A stretch of DNA of 64,000 bases from Paenibacillus sp. HB172176 (GCF_011947265.1 NZ_JAATHD010000010.1:62001-126000), one strand, 5' to 3'. Positions 36,591 to 45,126 are shown, numbered from the stretch's first letter. Numbers and translations are program-made. The notes: generated from the letters alone by a model not told the origin.

Positions 36591-37511
36591 CTAAGCCTGC
36601 GACAGCGAGATCGTCACGATAACGCCATCGCTATTATTGCCTGAAATCGTATAATCATGCTCCTCCGGAAGCTCGACCGTCGCGCTGCCCGTAACGGGCA
36701 CATAGCGAATATCGTAGCTTCGTCCGTCGACCTCGACCGTAAGGCTCTTCTTGTCCTTCAGCTTATCCAGGTATTCCTCCAGAGTGAGATTCAATTCCTT
36801 CATGATCTTGCTGTGCGGAAGCCCGACGTAGCGGAAATGCCAGGGTTCGTACCTGATGCCGGTTACCGAGAATTTATTGGGAGGATAGCGCAAAATAAAG
36901 CCGTAATCCGCTGCATGCTCCTTCAGCCACTTGCCCTCGGGCGCATGCTCCATCTCCATCAGGGTAGAACCGATGTCGAGCGACATTCCCAGATTATGCT
37001 CGCTATGGCCGGCAGGCAAAGCATAGGCGTCGCCTTGCTGCTCGAAGAGCGCCGTCTGCTCCTCCTCGTCCCGATAGCCGCTGGTAATCATGAAATGATT
37101 GACATTATCGCTGCCAGCGGCATCCACCATAGCGGCGTATTGACCGAGAACCTCGAGCGACATTCGGATCGTGGCATCATACAACGCCAGACCTGGATAG
37201 GTGTCCAAATGCCGATTAACCTTCACAATATCCTGCCGCACGCCTACTTCATGGACGGGAAATTGCTGATTGACCAGCACCAGATTGCCTCTGAATATTT
37301 GCTCCTCTTCAATCTTTATCCGTTCGGTATTATTCTGAGTCCCGGTACCTGGTTTCGTTGGCGCCACTGACGATGCGGTGTTATTCGTCTGCCCCTGGGT
37401 GTTCGTGGAAGTTGATCCTGAGCGGGTCTGAATAGCCGCATTATTGCTGGAATCGAAAGCGTGACATCCGACCAACAAGATCAGGCTAAGTGCGAGTCCC
37501 CATTTTTTCAT
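36591..37511 (-). CDS. VanY/M15B-family D-alanyl-D-alanine carboxypeptidase lipoprotein
   Basis: A 306-residue exported peptidase. The lipobox LLVGC (C16) anchors it, a Ser/Thr/Asn-rich linker follows, and the M15B zinc domain occupies ~100-260. The motifs SEHNLGMSLD (H172, D179) and EPWHFRYVG (E222, H225) supply the zinc ligands and catalytic glutamate. It would remove the terminal D-Ala from peptidoglycan stem peptides. ATG 37511 has TAGGAG ten bases upstream. It lies downstream on the same strand of a VanR/VanS-like pair but across ~600 bases of repeats. No vanH, vanA or vanX is present, so wall remodelling is more likely than glycopeptide resistance. Confidence 0.9.
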   Translation of the reverse strand: MKKWGLALSLILLVGCHAFDSSNNAAIQTRSGSTSTNTQGQTNNTASSVAPTKPGTGTQNNTERIKIEEEQIFRGNLVLVNQQFPVHEVGVRQDIVKVNRHLDTYPGLALYDATIRMSLEVLGQYAAMVDAAGSDNVNHFMITSGYRDEEEQTALFEQQGDAYALPAGHSEHNLGMSLDIGSTLMEMEHAPEGKWLKEHAADYGFILRYPPNKFSVTGIRYEPWHFRYVGLPHSKIMKELNLTLEEYLDKLKDKKSLTVEVDGRSYDIRYVPVTGSATVELPEEHDYTISGNNSDGVIVTISLSQA

Positions 37512-37619
37512 GCGAAACAGCTCCTAAACGTTGTTTTCACAAGAATAGGCCGAATTCTTTAAAAGAAAACGAGGAAATTCTAAAATTTTTCTTAACCTTT
37601 ATGAAGGCTTGCGACTATA

Positions 37620-37974
37620 ACGGACTTTTCCGAACCTTAGAAGCTCTTTTTAGCTAGCCCGGATTTTTAACGAATCTTTTCGAAGCTGTCGATTAACTGT
37701 GGACTGGGCTGCAATGCTGCTTACCAGCGCAGCAGCTTCGGTTGACGCCCCGACATGCGCTCTAGCGCAGATTTTCAGCGCAGCAGCCTCGGTTGACGCC
37801 CCGACATGCGCTCTAGCGCTGATTTTCAGCGCTAGAGCTTCAAATGCGGAACTGGCTGAGGTGTTCCACAAGAAGGTGGTCCACAATTAATTGACAGCCT
37901 CCTTTTCGCCTCTTAACGGGTTAATCCCGTTGTTTTTTCGCTCGTTTGGTTGGCTAAGAGGATAAAAAGTCCGT
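37620..37974. repeat. Outer inverted repeat surrounding a 51-nt-unit element
   Basis: ACGGACTTTTCCGAACCTTAG (37620-37640) is an imperfect inverted match to CTAAGAGGATAAAAAGTCCG at 37954-37973. Weaker second arms lie about 49 bases inward. The motif resembles family A (GGACATTT / AAATGTCC). The tandem-unit element 37685-37898 sits inside, as if nested. The rest of the 37512-38109 gap holds no gene. Confidence 0.55.
37685..37898. repeat. Element with 51-nt tandem units and terminal inverted repeats, copy 2
   Basis: Terminal arms GCTGTCGATTAACTGTGGAC (37685-37704) and GTCCACAATTAATTGACAGC (37879-37898) are inverted repeats with 18/20 matches. Inside are two 51-base units (37731-37781 and 37782-37832) that differ at two positions and resemble those of copy 1. 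It is 105 bases shorter than copy 1, close to two units. Confidence 0.85.
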
Positions 37975-38109
37975 CCCTCTGGTATTAAGGTGTTTTAGAA
38001 CAAGTTGCTGCTTTCGAAGGATGCCGTAGCCGTTTCACCTTGATTAGCGGTATGCGATGGAGGAAGACGGAGCGCAAAGGCGTGTGTCTTGCCCAGGTTG
38101 CTGCATGCT

Positions 38110-39228
38110 TCAATCATTTGTACGGACCGGAAGCCGAACCTCGAAGACGGTGCGGGTAATGCTGCTGTCGGCGGTGATCGTTCCTCCATGCTGCTCGACG
38201 ATGTTCTTGGCTATGAATAATCCGAGTCCCGTGCCGCCCTCCTGCGGAGACCGCGCCTTGTCTCCCGTGTAGAACATGTCGAAGAGAAGGGGCAGCTCTT
38301 CTTCTGCGATAACATGGCCGTAATTGATGACCTGCACAACAGCCGCAGCAGCATTCTCCTCCTCTATGCTCTCCAGACGAGCCTCGATATCGACGAATTG
38401 TCCGTCCTTGCCATACCGGGCGGCGTTCATAACCAGATTCTCGAATACTCTCGCCAGCAGCTCGCCTTCGCCTTCAACGATGATTCCGGGCGCTGCGCGA
38501 AGCCTGGCGGAGATACGATTCTTCTCGAAGACGGGGTACATCTCTTCGCTTAGCTGATGCAGGAGCTCGCTGAGATCGATTGGCTTTTTCTCGATGGAGA
38601 GCATGCCGTAGTTCATCTTCGCGATCCCGAACAGCTCTTCGATCAGCTTCTCGAGGCGGAGCGACTTCGTGTGGGCGATGGTGGTGTAATGCCGGATCTG
38701 CTCCGGCGTCAGGTCGTCATTCTTCAGCAGGAAGTCCAGATAACCGAGCACGGAGGTGAGCGGCGTGCGCAGATCATGCGCCAGATTGAGCAGAAGCTGA
38801 TCCTTGCTGCTTTCGGCGAAATCTCCGCGTTCCACCGCTTTTTTGAGCTGTGCGCTCGCCCGGTTGATATCCTCCGCAATCGTCTCGAATTCATCCCCGG
38901 AATGCAGCTCGACGCGTGATTGGAAATTGCCGACGGCAAGATTATGAATGCCGGATGAGATGCTGTTGAAATAAGAGGCATAGCGATTGGTGAACAGGAA
39001 GAAGAACAGGATGGACAAAGGCACGAAGACGATCAGGAAGAAGTTGACGTCGCCGACCTCTTTAATCATTCTGCGCCAGTAGGCGACCGGATCGCCATAT
39101 CTCGCGTTTTCGCGGTAATAGTATTGCAGAGCCTTGTAGAGCGCATAGGTAATGACGCCGGAGACAAGCATGCTGAGTCCCAGCCACGCTATCATTCTCG
39201 ATCTGAAGCTGCGCATCCCGTTATTCAT
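38110..39228 (-). CDS. Sensor histidine kinase (VanS/PhoR-like)
   Basis: A 372-residue membrane kinase. Two hydrophobic segments (about 13-32 and 62-80) enclose a very short ~30-residue external loop, so the stimulus is probably sensed within or at the membrane. HAMP (~85-135) is followed by HisKA with H151 in LAHDLRTPLTSV, the N box (ENLVMNAARYG) and a G box (GGTGLGLFIAKNIVEQHGG). ATG 39228 overlaps the end of the response-regulator gene by 8 bases, so they are translationally coupled. Confidence 0.93.
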   Translation of the reverse strand: MNNGMRSFRSRMIAWLGLSMLVSGVITYALYKALQYYYRENARYGDPVAYWRRMIKEVGDVNFFLIVFVPLSILFFFLFTNRYASYFNSISSGIHNLAVGNFQSRVELHSGDEFETIAEDINRASAQLKKAVERGDFAESSKDQLLLNLAHDLRTPLTSVLGYLDFLLKNDDLTPEQIRHYTTIAHTKSLRLEKLIEELFGIAKMNYGMLSIEKKPIDLSELLHQLSEEMYPVFEKNRISARLRAAPGIIVEGEGELLARVFENLVMNAARYGKDGQFVDIEARLESIEEENAAAAVVQVINYGHVIAEEELPLLFDMFYTGDKARSPQEGGTGLGLFIAKNIVEQHGGTITADSSITRTVFEVRLPVRTND

Positions 39229-39913
39229 TGAACGTGTACCCTACTCCCCAGATGGTTTTGATAAAATGGTTCTTCTCCTCGCCCAGCTTCTTGCGAAGCG
39301 TGCGGATATGGACCATGACCGTATTGCCGTCGCTCTCGTAATACGATTCTCCCCATACCTGATGGAAGATATTGTCCGCGCTGAACACTTTCTTCGGATG
39401 GCGAGCGAGGAGCAGCAGGATGTCGAACTCCTTGGGTGTGAGTTCTATGGGTTGGCCGAAGACCTGCACGGTTCGCTTGTCGGGATCGATATGCAAACCG
39501 CCTGACTCGATCGCCGAAGGATGCTCCTGCAATTGCGGATTCAGAAGCAGGGATCGGCGAAGCAGCGCCTTCACTCTCGCGACCAGCTCCATCGGGTTGA
39601 ACGGCTTGGTCATATAGTCGTCTGCTCCGAGCACGAGTCCCGTGATTTTGTCCAGATCGGTCGTCTTCGCGCTTAGGAACATGATTGGCAGGCCATTCTG
39701 CTCCCGGATTTGCCTTGTCGCCTCGTGGCCGTCCAGAGCAGGCATCATGATGTCCAGAATGGCGAGATCGATTCGCTGGGAACGCACGGCTTCCACAGCG
39801 GCTTCGCCGTCGGCGACGATAACAGTCCTGTAGCCTTCCTTCTCCAGATGCATGGCCACAAGGCCGGCGATTTCCTTCTCGTCATCGGCGATGAGAATCG
39901 TGATCGCGCTCAT
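39221..39913 (-). CDS. OmpR/PhoB-family response regulator (VanR-like)
   Basis: A 230-residue DNA-binding regulator: receiver domain with D10/D11, phospho-acceptor D54 (LAILDIMMPALDG) and K in MTKPFNPMEL, then a winged helix (ELTPKEFDILLLLARHPKKVFS ... VHIRTLRKKLGE). The ATG at 39913 overlaps the sigma-factor stop (ATGA), and its own stop overlaps the kinase start. This three-gene arrangement links a sigma factor to the two-component system. Target genes are unknown; the VanY-like gene is a candidate. Confidence 0.94.
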   Translation of the reverse strand: MSAITILIADDEKEIAGLVAMHLEKEGYRTVIVADGEAAVEAVRSQRIDLAILDIMMPALDGHEATRQIREQNGLPIMFLSAKTTDLDKITGLVLGADDYMTKPFNPMELVARVKALLRRSLLLNPQLQEHPSAIESGGLHIDPDKRTVQVFGQPIELTPKEFDILLLLARHPKKVFSADNIFHQVWGESYYESDGNTVMVHIRTLRKKLGEEKNHFIKTIWGVGYTFNE

Positions 39914-41046
39914 GATCGCTTCAATCCTTCCGTCACTGAGGGTTTGGAGATATGCGCAAGCTTCTCGGGATTTCGGATCATGAAGATGCGGTCGATTTTG
40001 CCGGCCTCGTCAAGCCCGAACGTCACGACATTGGTCGTCTCCTCGCCGCTGAACAGCACAATGCCCGGCTGGCCGCTTACGTCGGCGAACGAATAGCTTT
40101 CGAACAGCGGATTCTTGCGAAGAACGCCTTCGTAGAAGGCGATTACGCGATCTCTGCCGTAGATCGGGAAGATCGCCGCATTGACCTTGCCGCCTCCGTC
40201 CGTGGTAAGGACGGCATCCTTTGCGAGCAGGCCGATCAATTGGTCGAAGCTTCCGCTGTCGAGGGCGCTGATAAAGGTGTGGGCCAGCGCCGTCACCTTG
40301 CTCTGGCTCGCTCCGTCAGCGAATCCCCCAATCCGCTCGTCGGCGAGCCTGCTATCTTGCTTGTCGGCACAGTCTCCGCTCCCCTCTCCTGCTTCCTTGC
40401 TACCAGATTGGCCTGCCTCTCCTCTGGCCGCATGGCCATTCGATATCCCTCCCATGTGATTCGCGCGTCTTTGACTGTCTGCCTCGGACAGGTTGGTGTT
40501 CTTCTTCGCGAGCTTCTCCTTCGCGCGGCTGAACAGCTTGCGGCAATTCGTCTCCGACTTTTGAACGATATCCGCAATCTCGGCATAGTCGTAACCGAGC
40601 GTCTCGCGCAGCAGGAATACGGCACGCTCTACGCCCGACAGCTCCTCCATCAGCACCAGCATCGCATAGGTAATCGACTCCTTCCGCTCAATCTGGTCGG
40701 CGGGATCCCGAAAGCCGCTGCTCGCGTCCATATAGCTGACCGATGGCTCTGGCAGCCAATTACCCACATATTGCTCTCTGCGTACGCGCGCGGATTGCTT
40801 CAGATTGATGCAGCGATTGGTGACCATTCGGATTAGATACGCCTTCTCGTGCTTGACGGCGGCAGGGCTCTTGACGCAGCTCCTCTCCGCCGGTGCCTCT
40901 AACGCCGCAGCCGTTGTTCGAAGATAATAATCGGCAAGCGCATCCTGCACAATGTCCTCCGCTTCGGCAACAGAGCCCAACATGCGGTAAGCAAGCGTGC
41001 GGAGCAGGGGGCGATATGCCTCATAATCCGTTGTCGAGATTGCCAT
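39910..41046 (-). CDS. sigJ: ECF41-type RNA polymerase sigma factor with SnoaL-like C-terminal domain
   Basis: A 378-residue extracytoplasmic-function sigma factor. Sigma-2 and sigma-4 regions occupy residues ~5-180. The group hallmarks are WLPEP (97-101) between them and DGGGK (283-287) in the C-terminal SnoaL-like domain, which by family knowledge replaces an anti-sigma factor and tunes activity. An unusual Gly/Ser/Ala-rich insert (about 190-250) separates the domains. The ATG at 41046 is preferred over the TTG at 41055 because of spacing to AAAAGGAGAG. It is translationally coupled to the response regulator. Confidence 0.9.
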   Translation of the reverse strand: MAISTTDYEAYRPLLRTLAYRMLGSVAEAEDIVQDALADYYLRTTAAALEAPAERSCVKSPAAVKHEKAYLIRMVTNRCINLKQSARVRREQYVGNWLPEPSVSYMDASSGFRDPADQIERKESITYAMLVLMEELSGVERAVFLLRETLGYDYAEIADIVQKSETNCRKLFSRAKEKLAKKNTNLSEADSQRRANHMGGISNGHAARGEAGQSGSKEAGEGSGDCADKQDSRLADERIGGFADGASQSKVTALAHTFISALDSGSFDQLIGLLAKDAVLTTDGGGKVNAAIFPIYGRDRVIAFYEGVLRKNPLFESYSFADVSGQPGIVLFSGEETTNVVTFGLDEAGKIDRIFMIRNPEKLAHISKPSVTEGLKRS

Positions 41047-41227
41047 GATGATCAACTCTCCTTTTTATTCGGACGATCTGATTTGTTGATATGGCCAGGG
41101 TGCGAAGGTCCACGGGGCTGAACGATTGATCCGCAGCCGCTGGAAGATCTTGCGAAGCTCCCCAGGTACTTCACTGACGCACAGGTACACAGATCCACAG
41201 ATCCCCAGGTACACAGATGCACAAGTG

Positions 41228-41410
41228 GAATTCCTGCATATATCCATCATTTTAACGAGGTTGGCTCAAAGACAGTAAAATGCTGCATATATACAGGAAT
41301 GTTCTGCTGAAAGTACTGCTCAAGTAAAAAGATGCAGGAATTAATGGATATTTGCATCAATTCTTCAAATTTACGCTCTAATCTGAAAAATGGATGGATA
41401 ATTGCAGGAT
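41228..41410. repeat. Four-arm nested palindromic element, family C copy 2
   Basis: Direct arms TTCCTGCATATATCC (41231) and TGCTGCATATATACAGG (41281) are 49 bases apart by their CTGCATATAT cores. Inverted arms ATGGATATTTGCATC (41344) and TGGATAATTGCAGGA (41395) are 50 apart by their TGCA cores. Upstream in the same gap CAGGTACACAGAT occurs twice (41182, 41206). Nothing else is recognised between the sigma-factor gene and spoIIR. Confidence 0.75.
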
Positions 41411-41646
41411 TTATCGCAGAATCCAACCCACACTCCGGTCAAACAAGCCAATCCTGCCGAAATCCTGCCCAATTCTGCTCTACCCACAATACCCGCCAAC
41501 TCCAAACTCCCATGCCGCCCAAGCGAAGGGATAATAGACTTCGGTTTACTAGGTTTATAGATTCCTCATCGCGGGCATAATGACGGATAGAGACGTTCCG
41601 GAACGCAAGCAGACGCACCGGCGGGTGCGCGAGAGGAGCTTGTGTG

Positions 41647-42438
41647 ATGTCCCATTATTATACCCAATCTTATCCGTATCGCCATACTTACCGTTTTCCT
41701 TATCGCAAATCCTATGGGTTCATCGTTTTTGCTATTATTATTCTAATTATGAGCTGGGAAGCCGGCAAGATGGACGCTGCGATTGTTAGTGCGGATATTC
41801 CGCAAGAAGCGATTAGATTACGCATTCTGGCTAATTCGGACTCTCCGTCCGATCAGCTTGTGAAGCGTCTGGTTCGCGACGAGGTCGTGAAGGCCATGGC
41901 TTCCTGGGCGACGGGCCCGCAGACGATTGAAGAGGCGCGTGCTACGATTCGTTCGCATATGGATGAGCTGAATGCTATTGCGGGGAATGTGCTCGCAAGC
42001 AGAGGCTTTGGCTACACGTCGACGATACAACTGGGAAATGTCGATTTCCCTACGAAAATATACGGCAACAAAGTGTATCCCGCAGGCGAGTATGAAGCGT
42101 TGCTGATTACGATTGGCGATGGCGCGGGGCAGAATTGGTGGTGCGTGCTGTTCCCGCCGCTCTGCTTCATGGATGCGACAACGGGCGAAGCTTCGGCGGC
42201 TTCTGCCGATGCAGCGTCGCCTGACGCTGACGGAAGCTCCGCGAAGACGGCGCAAGGGAAGGCCGAGGTCAAGGAGCAGACGTCCAAGAGCGACGCGAAG
42301 CCGGTCATTAAGCCGTTGTCAGACGAATCGGGGGCCAAGGCGCAGAAGCAAGATGTTGGCGAGACGCCTGACGTGAAGTTCTTCTTGTGGGAAATGATCA
42401 AGAAGCTTATCGCTTGGATTGTATCCCTATTCTCGTAA
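41647..42438 (+). CDS. spoIIR: Stage II sporulation protein R
   Basis: A 263-residue secreted signalling protein made in the forespore that triggers SpoIIGA to process pro-sigma-E in the mother cell. A hydrophobic N-terminal segment (~24-38) acts as signal or anchor. The family core is clear: IPQEAIRLRILANSDSPSDQ, then NWWCVLFPPLCF. An Ala/Ser/Lys-rich disordered stretch follows (~180-240), and the C-terminus ends in a hydrophobic helix. ATG 41647 has GAGAGGAG eight bases upstream. Position between prmC and tsaC matches the Bacillus order, though accessory genes intervene here. Sigma-F control is expected, but I could not find a clear sigma-F site. Confidence 0.93.
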   Translation: MSHYYTQSYPYRHTYRFPYRKSYGFIVFAIIILIMSWEAGKMDAAIVSADIPQEAIRLRILANSDSPSDQLVKRLVRDEVVKAMASWATGPQTIEEARATIRSHMDELNAIAGNVLASRGFGYTSTIQLGNVDFPTKIYGNKVYPAGEYEALLITIGDGAGQNWWCVLFPPLCFMDATTGEASAASADAASPDADGSSAKTAQGKAEVKEQTSKSDAKPVIKPLSDESGAKAQKQDVGETPDVKFFLWEMIKKLIAWIVSLFS

Positions 42439-42505
42439 ATACGCTGTTCCGCAACAACTGTATCCCGGGGCGCTTATCAAGCATGCTCGCATGAAACGGG
42501 CTGTG

Positions 42506-42514
42506 TGTTATAAT
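42506..42514 (+). promoter_or_regulatory. Extended -10 promoter upstream of tsaC
   Basis: TGTTATAAT, an extended -10 (TGn-TATAAT), lies about 40 bases before the tsaC start. Confidence 0.55.
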
Positions 42515-42552
42515 GGTGTCAAGTATACAGCCTAGGAGAAAGCAAGGTTTGA

Positions 42553-43734
42553 ATGATGATGACGACGGATACGCGAATTTGGCAAATGAATGACGAAGAC
42601 GCACATCGGAACGAAGAGCTGCTCCGGGAAGCGGCAGACGTGATACGGGAAGGCGGCACCGTTGCCTTTCCGACGGAGACAGTCTACGGGCTTGGCGCGG
42701 ACGCGAGGAATAGCAAGGCTGTCGAGACTATTTTCCGGGCGAAGGGCCGCCCGTCGGACAATCCGCTTATTGTTCATATCGCCGATCCGGCGCAGCTGCG
42801 GGAGCTCGTCCGGCCATATCCGCCGCTGGCGGCGGCGCTGATGGCGAGATTTTGGCCGGGGGCGTTGACGATCGTGCTGCCGTTGCTGGAGACGGTAGCG
42901 AATGGGCCAGTATCGAAGGAGACTGTGCCGGCGGAAGCTGATGAAGCGGTGGGAGACGACCTCCTGCCGCATCACTGCGCAGCAGTCTCCTCGCCCCCGC
43001 TCTCCCCGCTAGTGACCGCAGGGCTTCGAACAGTCGGCGTACGGATACCGAGTCATCCGATTGCGCTTCAGTTCCTGAAGCTGGCGGATTGTCCTGTCGC
43101 CGGGCCGAGCGCCAATCGCTCCGGCAGGCCGAGTCCGACGCTCGCGGAGCATGTGAGCCTTGATCTGGGCGGAAGAATTGACGGCATTATCGACGGCGGG
43201 GCTTCGGGCCTGGGCTTGGAATCGACCGTGATCGAGCTGGAAGACGAGGAGACGATTCGTATTCTAAGACCTGGGGGCGTCGGCAAAAACGAGCTGCGGC
43301 AAGCTTTCCCCCATGTTCGGGTGCTTACAGCCGAGGACAGCGGGCCTCATGAGCTGCGGGAGGCGCCCCGTTCGCCCGGCATGAAGTATACGCACTACGC
43401 GCCGAAGGGCGAGCTGACGTTGGTGAAGGGCGGCGCCGAGCGGATGCAAGCGTATATTCAGAAGCAGATCGATGAGGCGAATTTTGCGGGATTGAAGACC
43501 GGCGTGCTGGCGTTCTCGGAGCATGTCTCCGGCTATCGCGCGGACATGGTGCTCGACTTCGGAAGCGAGCTTCGGCTCGACCAAGCGGCCCGGCGCTTAT
43601 ACGCGGCTCTCAGGCAATTCGATGCCGAGGAAGTGTCGAGGATCTGGGCCGAGGCAAGTCAAGGAGACGGCATCGGGGAAGCTTTGGAGAATCGAATGCT
43701 GAAGGCATCGGGCTACCGGGTCGTACAAGTGTAA
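42553..43734 (+). CDS. tsaC: Threonylcarbamoyl-AMP synthase (Sua5/YwlC type)
   Basis: A 393-residue enzyme that makes threonylcarbamoyl-AMP from threonine, bicarbonate and ATP for the t6A modification of ANN-decoding tRNAs. The YrdC domain occupies the first ~240 residues (GTVAFPTETVYGLGADA; KGRPSDNPLIVHI; GPSANRSGRPSPT), and the smaller Sua5 domain the last ~130 (SPGMKYTHYAPKGELTLV). A ~35-residue insert before GLRTVGVRIPSHP is longer than usual. The first of several ATGs (42553) fits AAGG at 42544. The gene is called ywlC in Bacillus subtilis. Confidence 0.94.
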   Translation: MMMTTDTRIWQMNDEDAHRNEELLREAADVIREGGTVAFPTETVYGLGADARNSKAVETIFRAKGRPSDNPLIVHIADPAQLRELVRPYPPLAAALMARFWPGALTIVLPLLETVANGPVSKETVPAEADEAVGDDLLPHHCAAVSSPPLSPLVTAGLRTVGVRIPSHPIALQFLKLADCPVAGPSANRSGRPSPTLAEHVSLDLGGRIDGIIDGGASGLGLESTVIELEDEETIRILRPGGVGKNELRQAFPHVRVLTAEDSGPHELREAPRSPGMKYTHYAPKGELTLVKGGAERMQAYIQKQIDEANFAGLKTGVLAFSEHVSGYRADMVLDFGSELRLDQAARRLYAALRQFDAEEVSRIWAEASQGDGIGEALENRMLKASGYRVVQV

Positions 43735-43851
43735 TCAGAACTATTTACACGAAATGAAATGCAAGTCGGACTTATCTCGAAAATAAGTATGTTTGTCCCC
43801 TTTTCCGCATATGTTGGTTAAGAATGCAGGCGGATTTGGGGGAGATAGGCT

Positions 43852-44412
43852 GTGATCGATGCTCATTTTGACACCGGGCAGTTTCTGACGCTGCTCATCA
43901 TAGCAACGGCTCTTGGATTCGACGCTTTTTCATTAGGACTGGGCATTGGTCTCAAGGGCATTCGGCTGCTTGACGTGCTGAAGCTCGGGCTGGTTATCGG
44001 TCTTTTCCATGTTCTTATGCCTATTGGCGGCGTTCTGACGGGTCAATTCGTAAGCGGTTTTCTTGGACATGTTGCCACTACGGTTGCCGGCGTGCTGCTT
44101 GTGCTGCTCGGGAGTCAGATGATCTACAGCTCGCTGAAGGGCGAGGAGGCGCGTTCGTTCAACCACCAGTCTTTGGCAGGTCTGCTTATTCTGGCTTTGA
44201 GCGTGAGCGTCGACGCTTTCTCGGTCGGCATAACCTTGGGCATGTTCTCCGCGAGCCTCTGGATGACCATTCTGCTTTTCGGCATGCTTGGCTCGCTGAT
44301 GTCTGTGCTTGGCTTGCTTCTCGGAAGAAAGGTCAGCGGCAATTTGGGCGACTATGGAGAAGCGTGCGGCGGCGCGATTTTATTGCTGTTCGGACTACTA
44401 TTTATCTTCTGA
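43852..44412 (+). CDS. mntP: Manganese efflux pump MntP
   Basis: A 186-residue membrane protein with six hydrophobic segments in two internal repeats (ATALGFDAFSLGLGIGL and LALSVSVDAFSVGITLGM), each with the conserved Asp that binds manganese. It exports Mn2+. GTG 43852 follows GGGGGAGATAGGCT. It lies between tsaC and ywlE as in Bacillus (ywlD). I looked for a yybP-ykoY manganese riboswitch in the 117-base leader and did not see one. Confidence 0.92.
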   Translation: MIDAHFDTGQFLTLLIIATALGFDAFSLGLGIGLKGIRLLDVLKLGLVIGLFHVLMPIGGVLTGQFVSGFLGHVATTVAGVLLVLLGSQMIYSSLKGEEARSFNHQSLAGLLILALSVSVDAFSVGITLGMFSASLWMTILLFGMLGSLMSVLGLLLGRKVSGNLGDYGEACGGAILLLFGLLFIF

Positions 44413-44443
44413 TTGCGAAAGGTCAAGCGAAGGAGGCGATAGC

Positions 44444-45028
44444 TTGAAGCGGATATTATTCGTATGCACAGGCAATACCTGCCGTTCGCCGATGGCGGAA
44501 GCTCTGCTGCGGCAGATGGCGAGGCAGCGGGGAATAACGCTCGCGGTTCGTTCGGCCGGCGTATCGACTGTGGACGGCCTGCCCGTCTCCAGACAGACGC
44601 TGGAGACGCTGCGTCGCAGAGATATTGATCATACGGGAACATCGAGGGCGATGACGGCTGAGGCGATTAATTGGGCGGATCTCATTCTTACGATGACATC
44701 CGGACATAAGCGGGATCTTATACACAGGCATCCGGCCTCCGTGGACAAGGTCTACACCTTGAAGGAGTTCGCCAATCAGGACGAATCGGTGCTGGCCGAT
44801 ATTAGCGAGATGGAGCAATTGTATACGGAGATGCAGATGAAAGCGGCGCTTGGCGGGCAGCTGACCCCAGAGGAACGGGGCAGATTGCTGGAGCTGGAGA
44901 GACGCATTCCAAGCTTCGATATTGCCGACCCTTTCGGCGGGCCGCAATCGCTATACGACGCAACCTCGGAAGAAATTGAGGAGGCTGTTCGGCAATTGCT
45001 CGACAAGCTGACCAGACGGGGCCAGTGA
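44444..45028 (+). CDS. ywlE: Protein-arginine phosphatase (low-MW phosphatase family)
   Basis: A 194-residue cytoplasmic phosphatase that reverses McsB arginine phosphorylation. The P-loop is CTGNTCRS (C8-S15); the threonine T12 in this loop is the residue that favours phosphoarginine over phosphotyrosine. The general acid lies in DPFGG. The TTG at 44444 is chosen because AAGGAGG lies eight bases upstream; the frame runs further up without homology. Compared with the ~150-residue relatives, an insert of ~40 charged residues (about 121-165) precedes DPFGG. Confidence 0.92.
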   Translation: MKRILFVCTGNTCRSPMAEALLRQMARQRGITLAVRSAGVSTVDGLPVSRQTLETLRRRDIDHTGTSRAMTAEAINWADLILTMTSGHKRDLIHRHPASVDKVYTLKEFANQDESVLADISEMEQLYTEMQMKAALGGQLTPEERGRLLELERRIPSFDIADPFGGPQSLYDATSEEIEEAVRQLLDKLTRRGQ

Positions 45029-45126
45029 CGGGGTCCGGTTTTTTTTCAGCCTTCGTCTCGTCTGTTCGAGCCGGCGCCGCGCATATGCTCTTATTTGGCG
45101 GGATGTCGATTTGGGCCTGCGATGGA

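Noticed and set aside
36591..39913. Glycopeptide-resistance cluster
   Set aside because: A VanRS-like pair and a VanY-like peptidase are present, but there is no vanH, ligase or vanX, and the genes are separated by repeats.
43735..43851. Manganese (yybP-ykoY) riboswitch before mntP
   Set aside because: The leader is short and I could not find the conserved loop sequences or a terminator.
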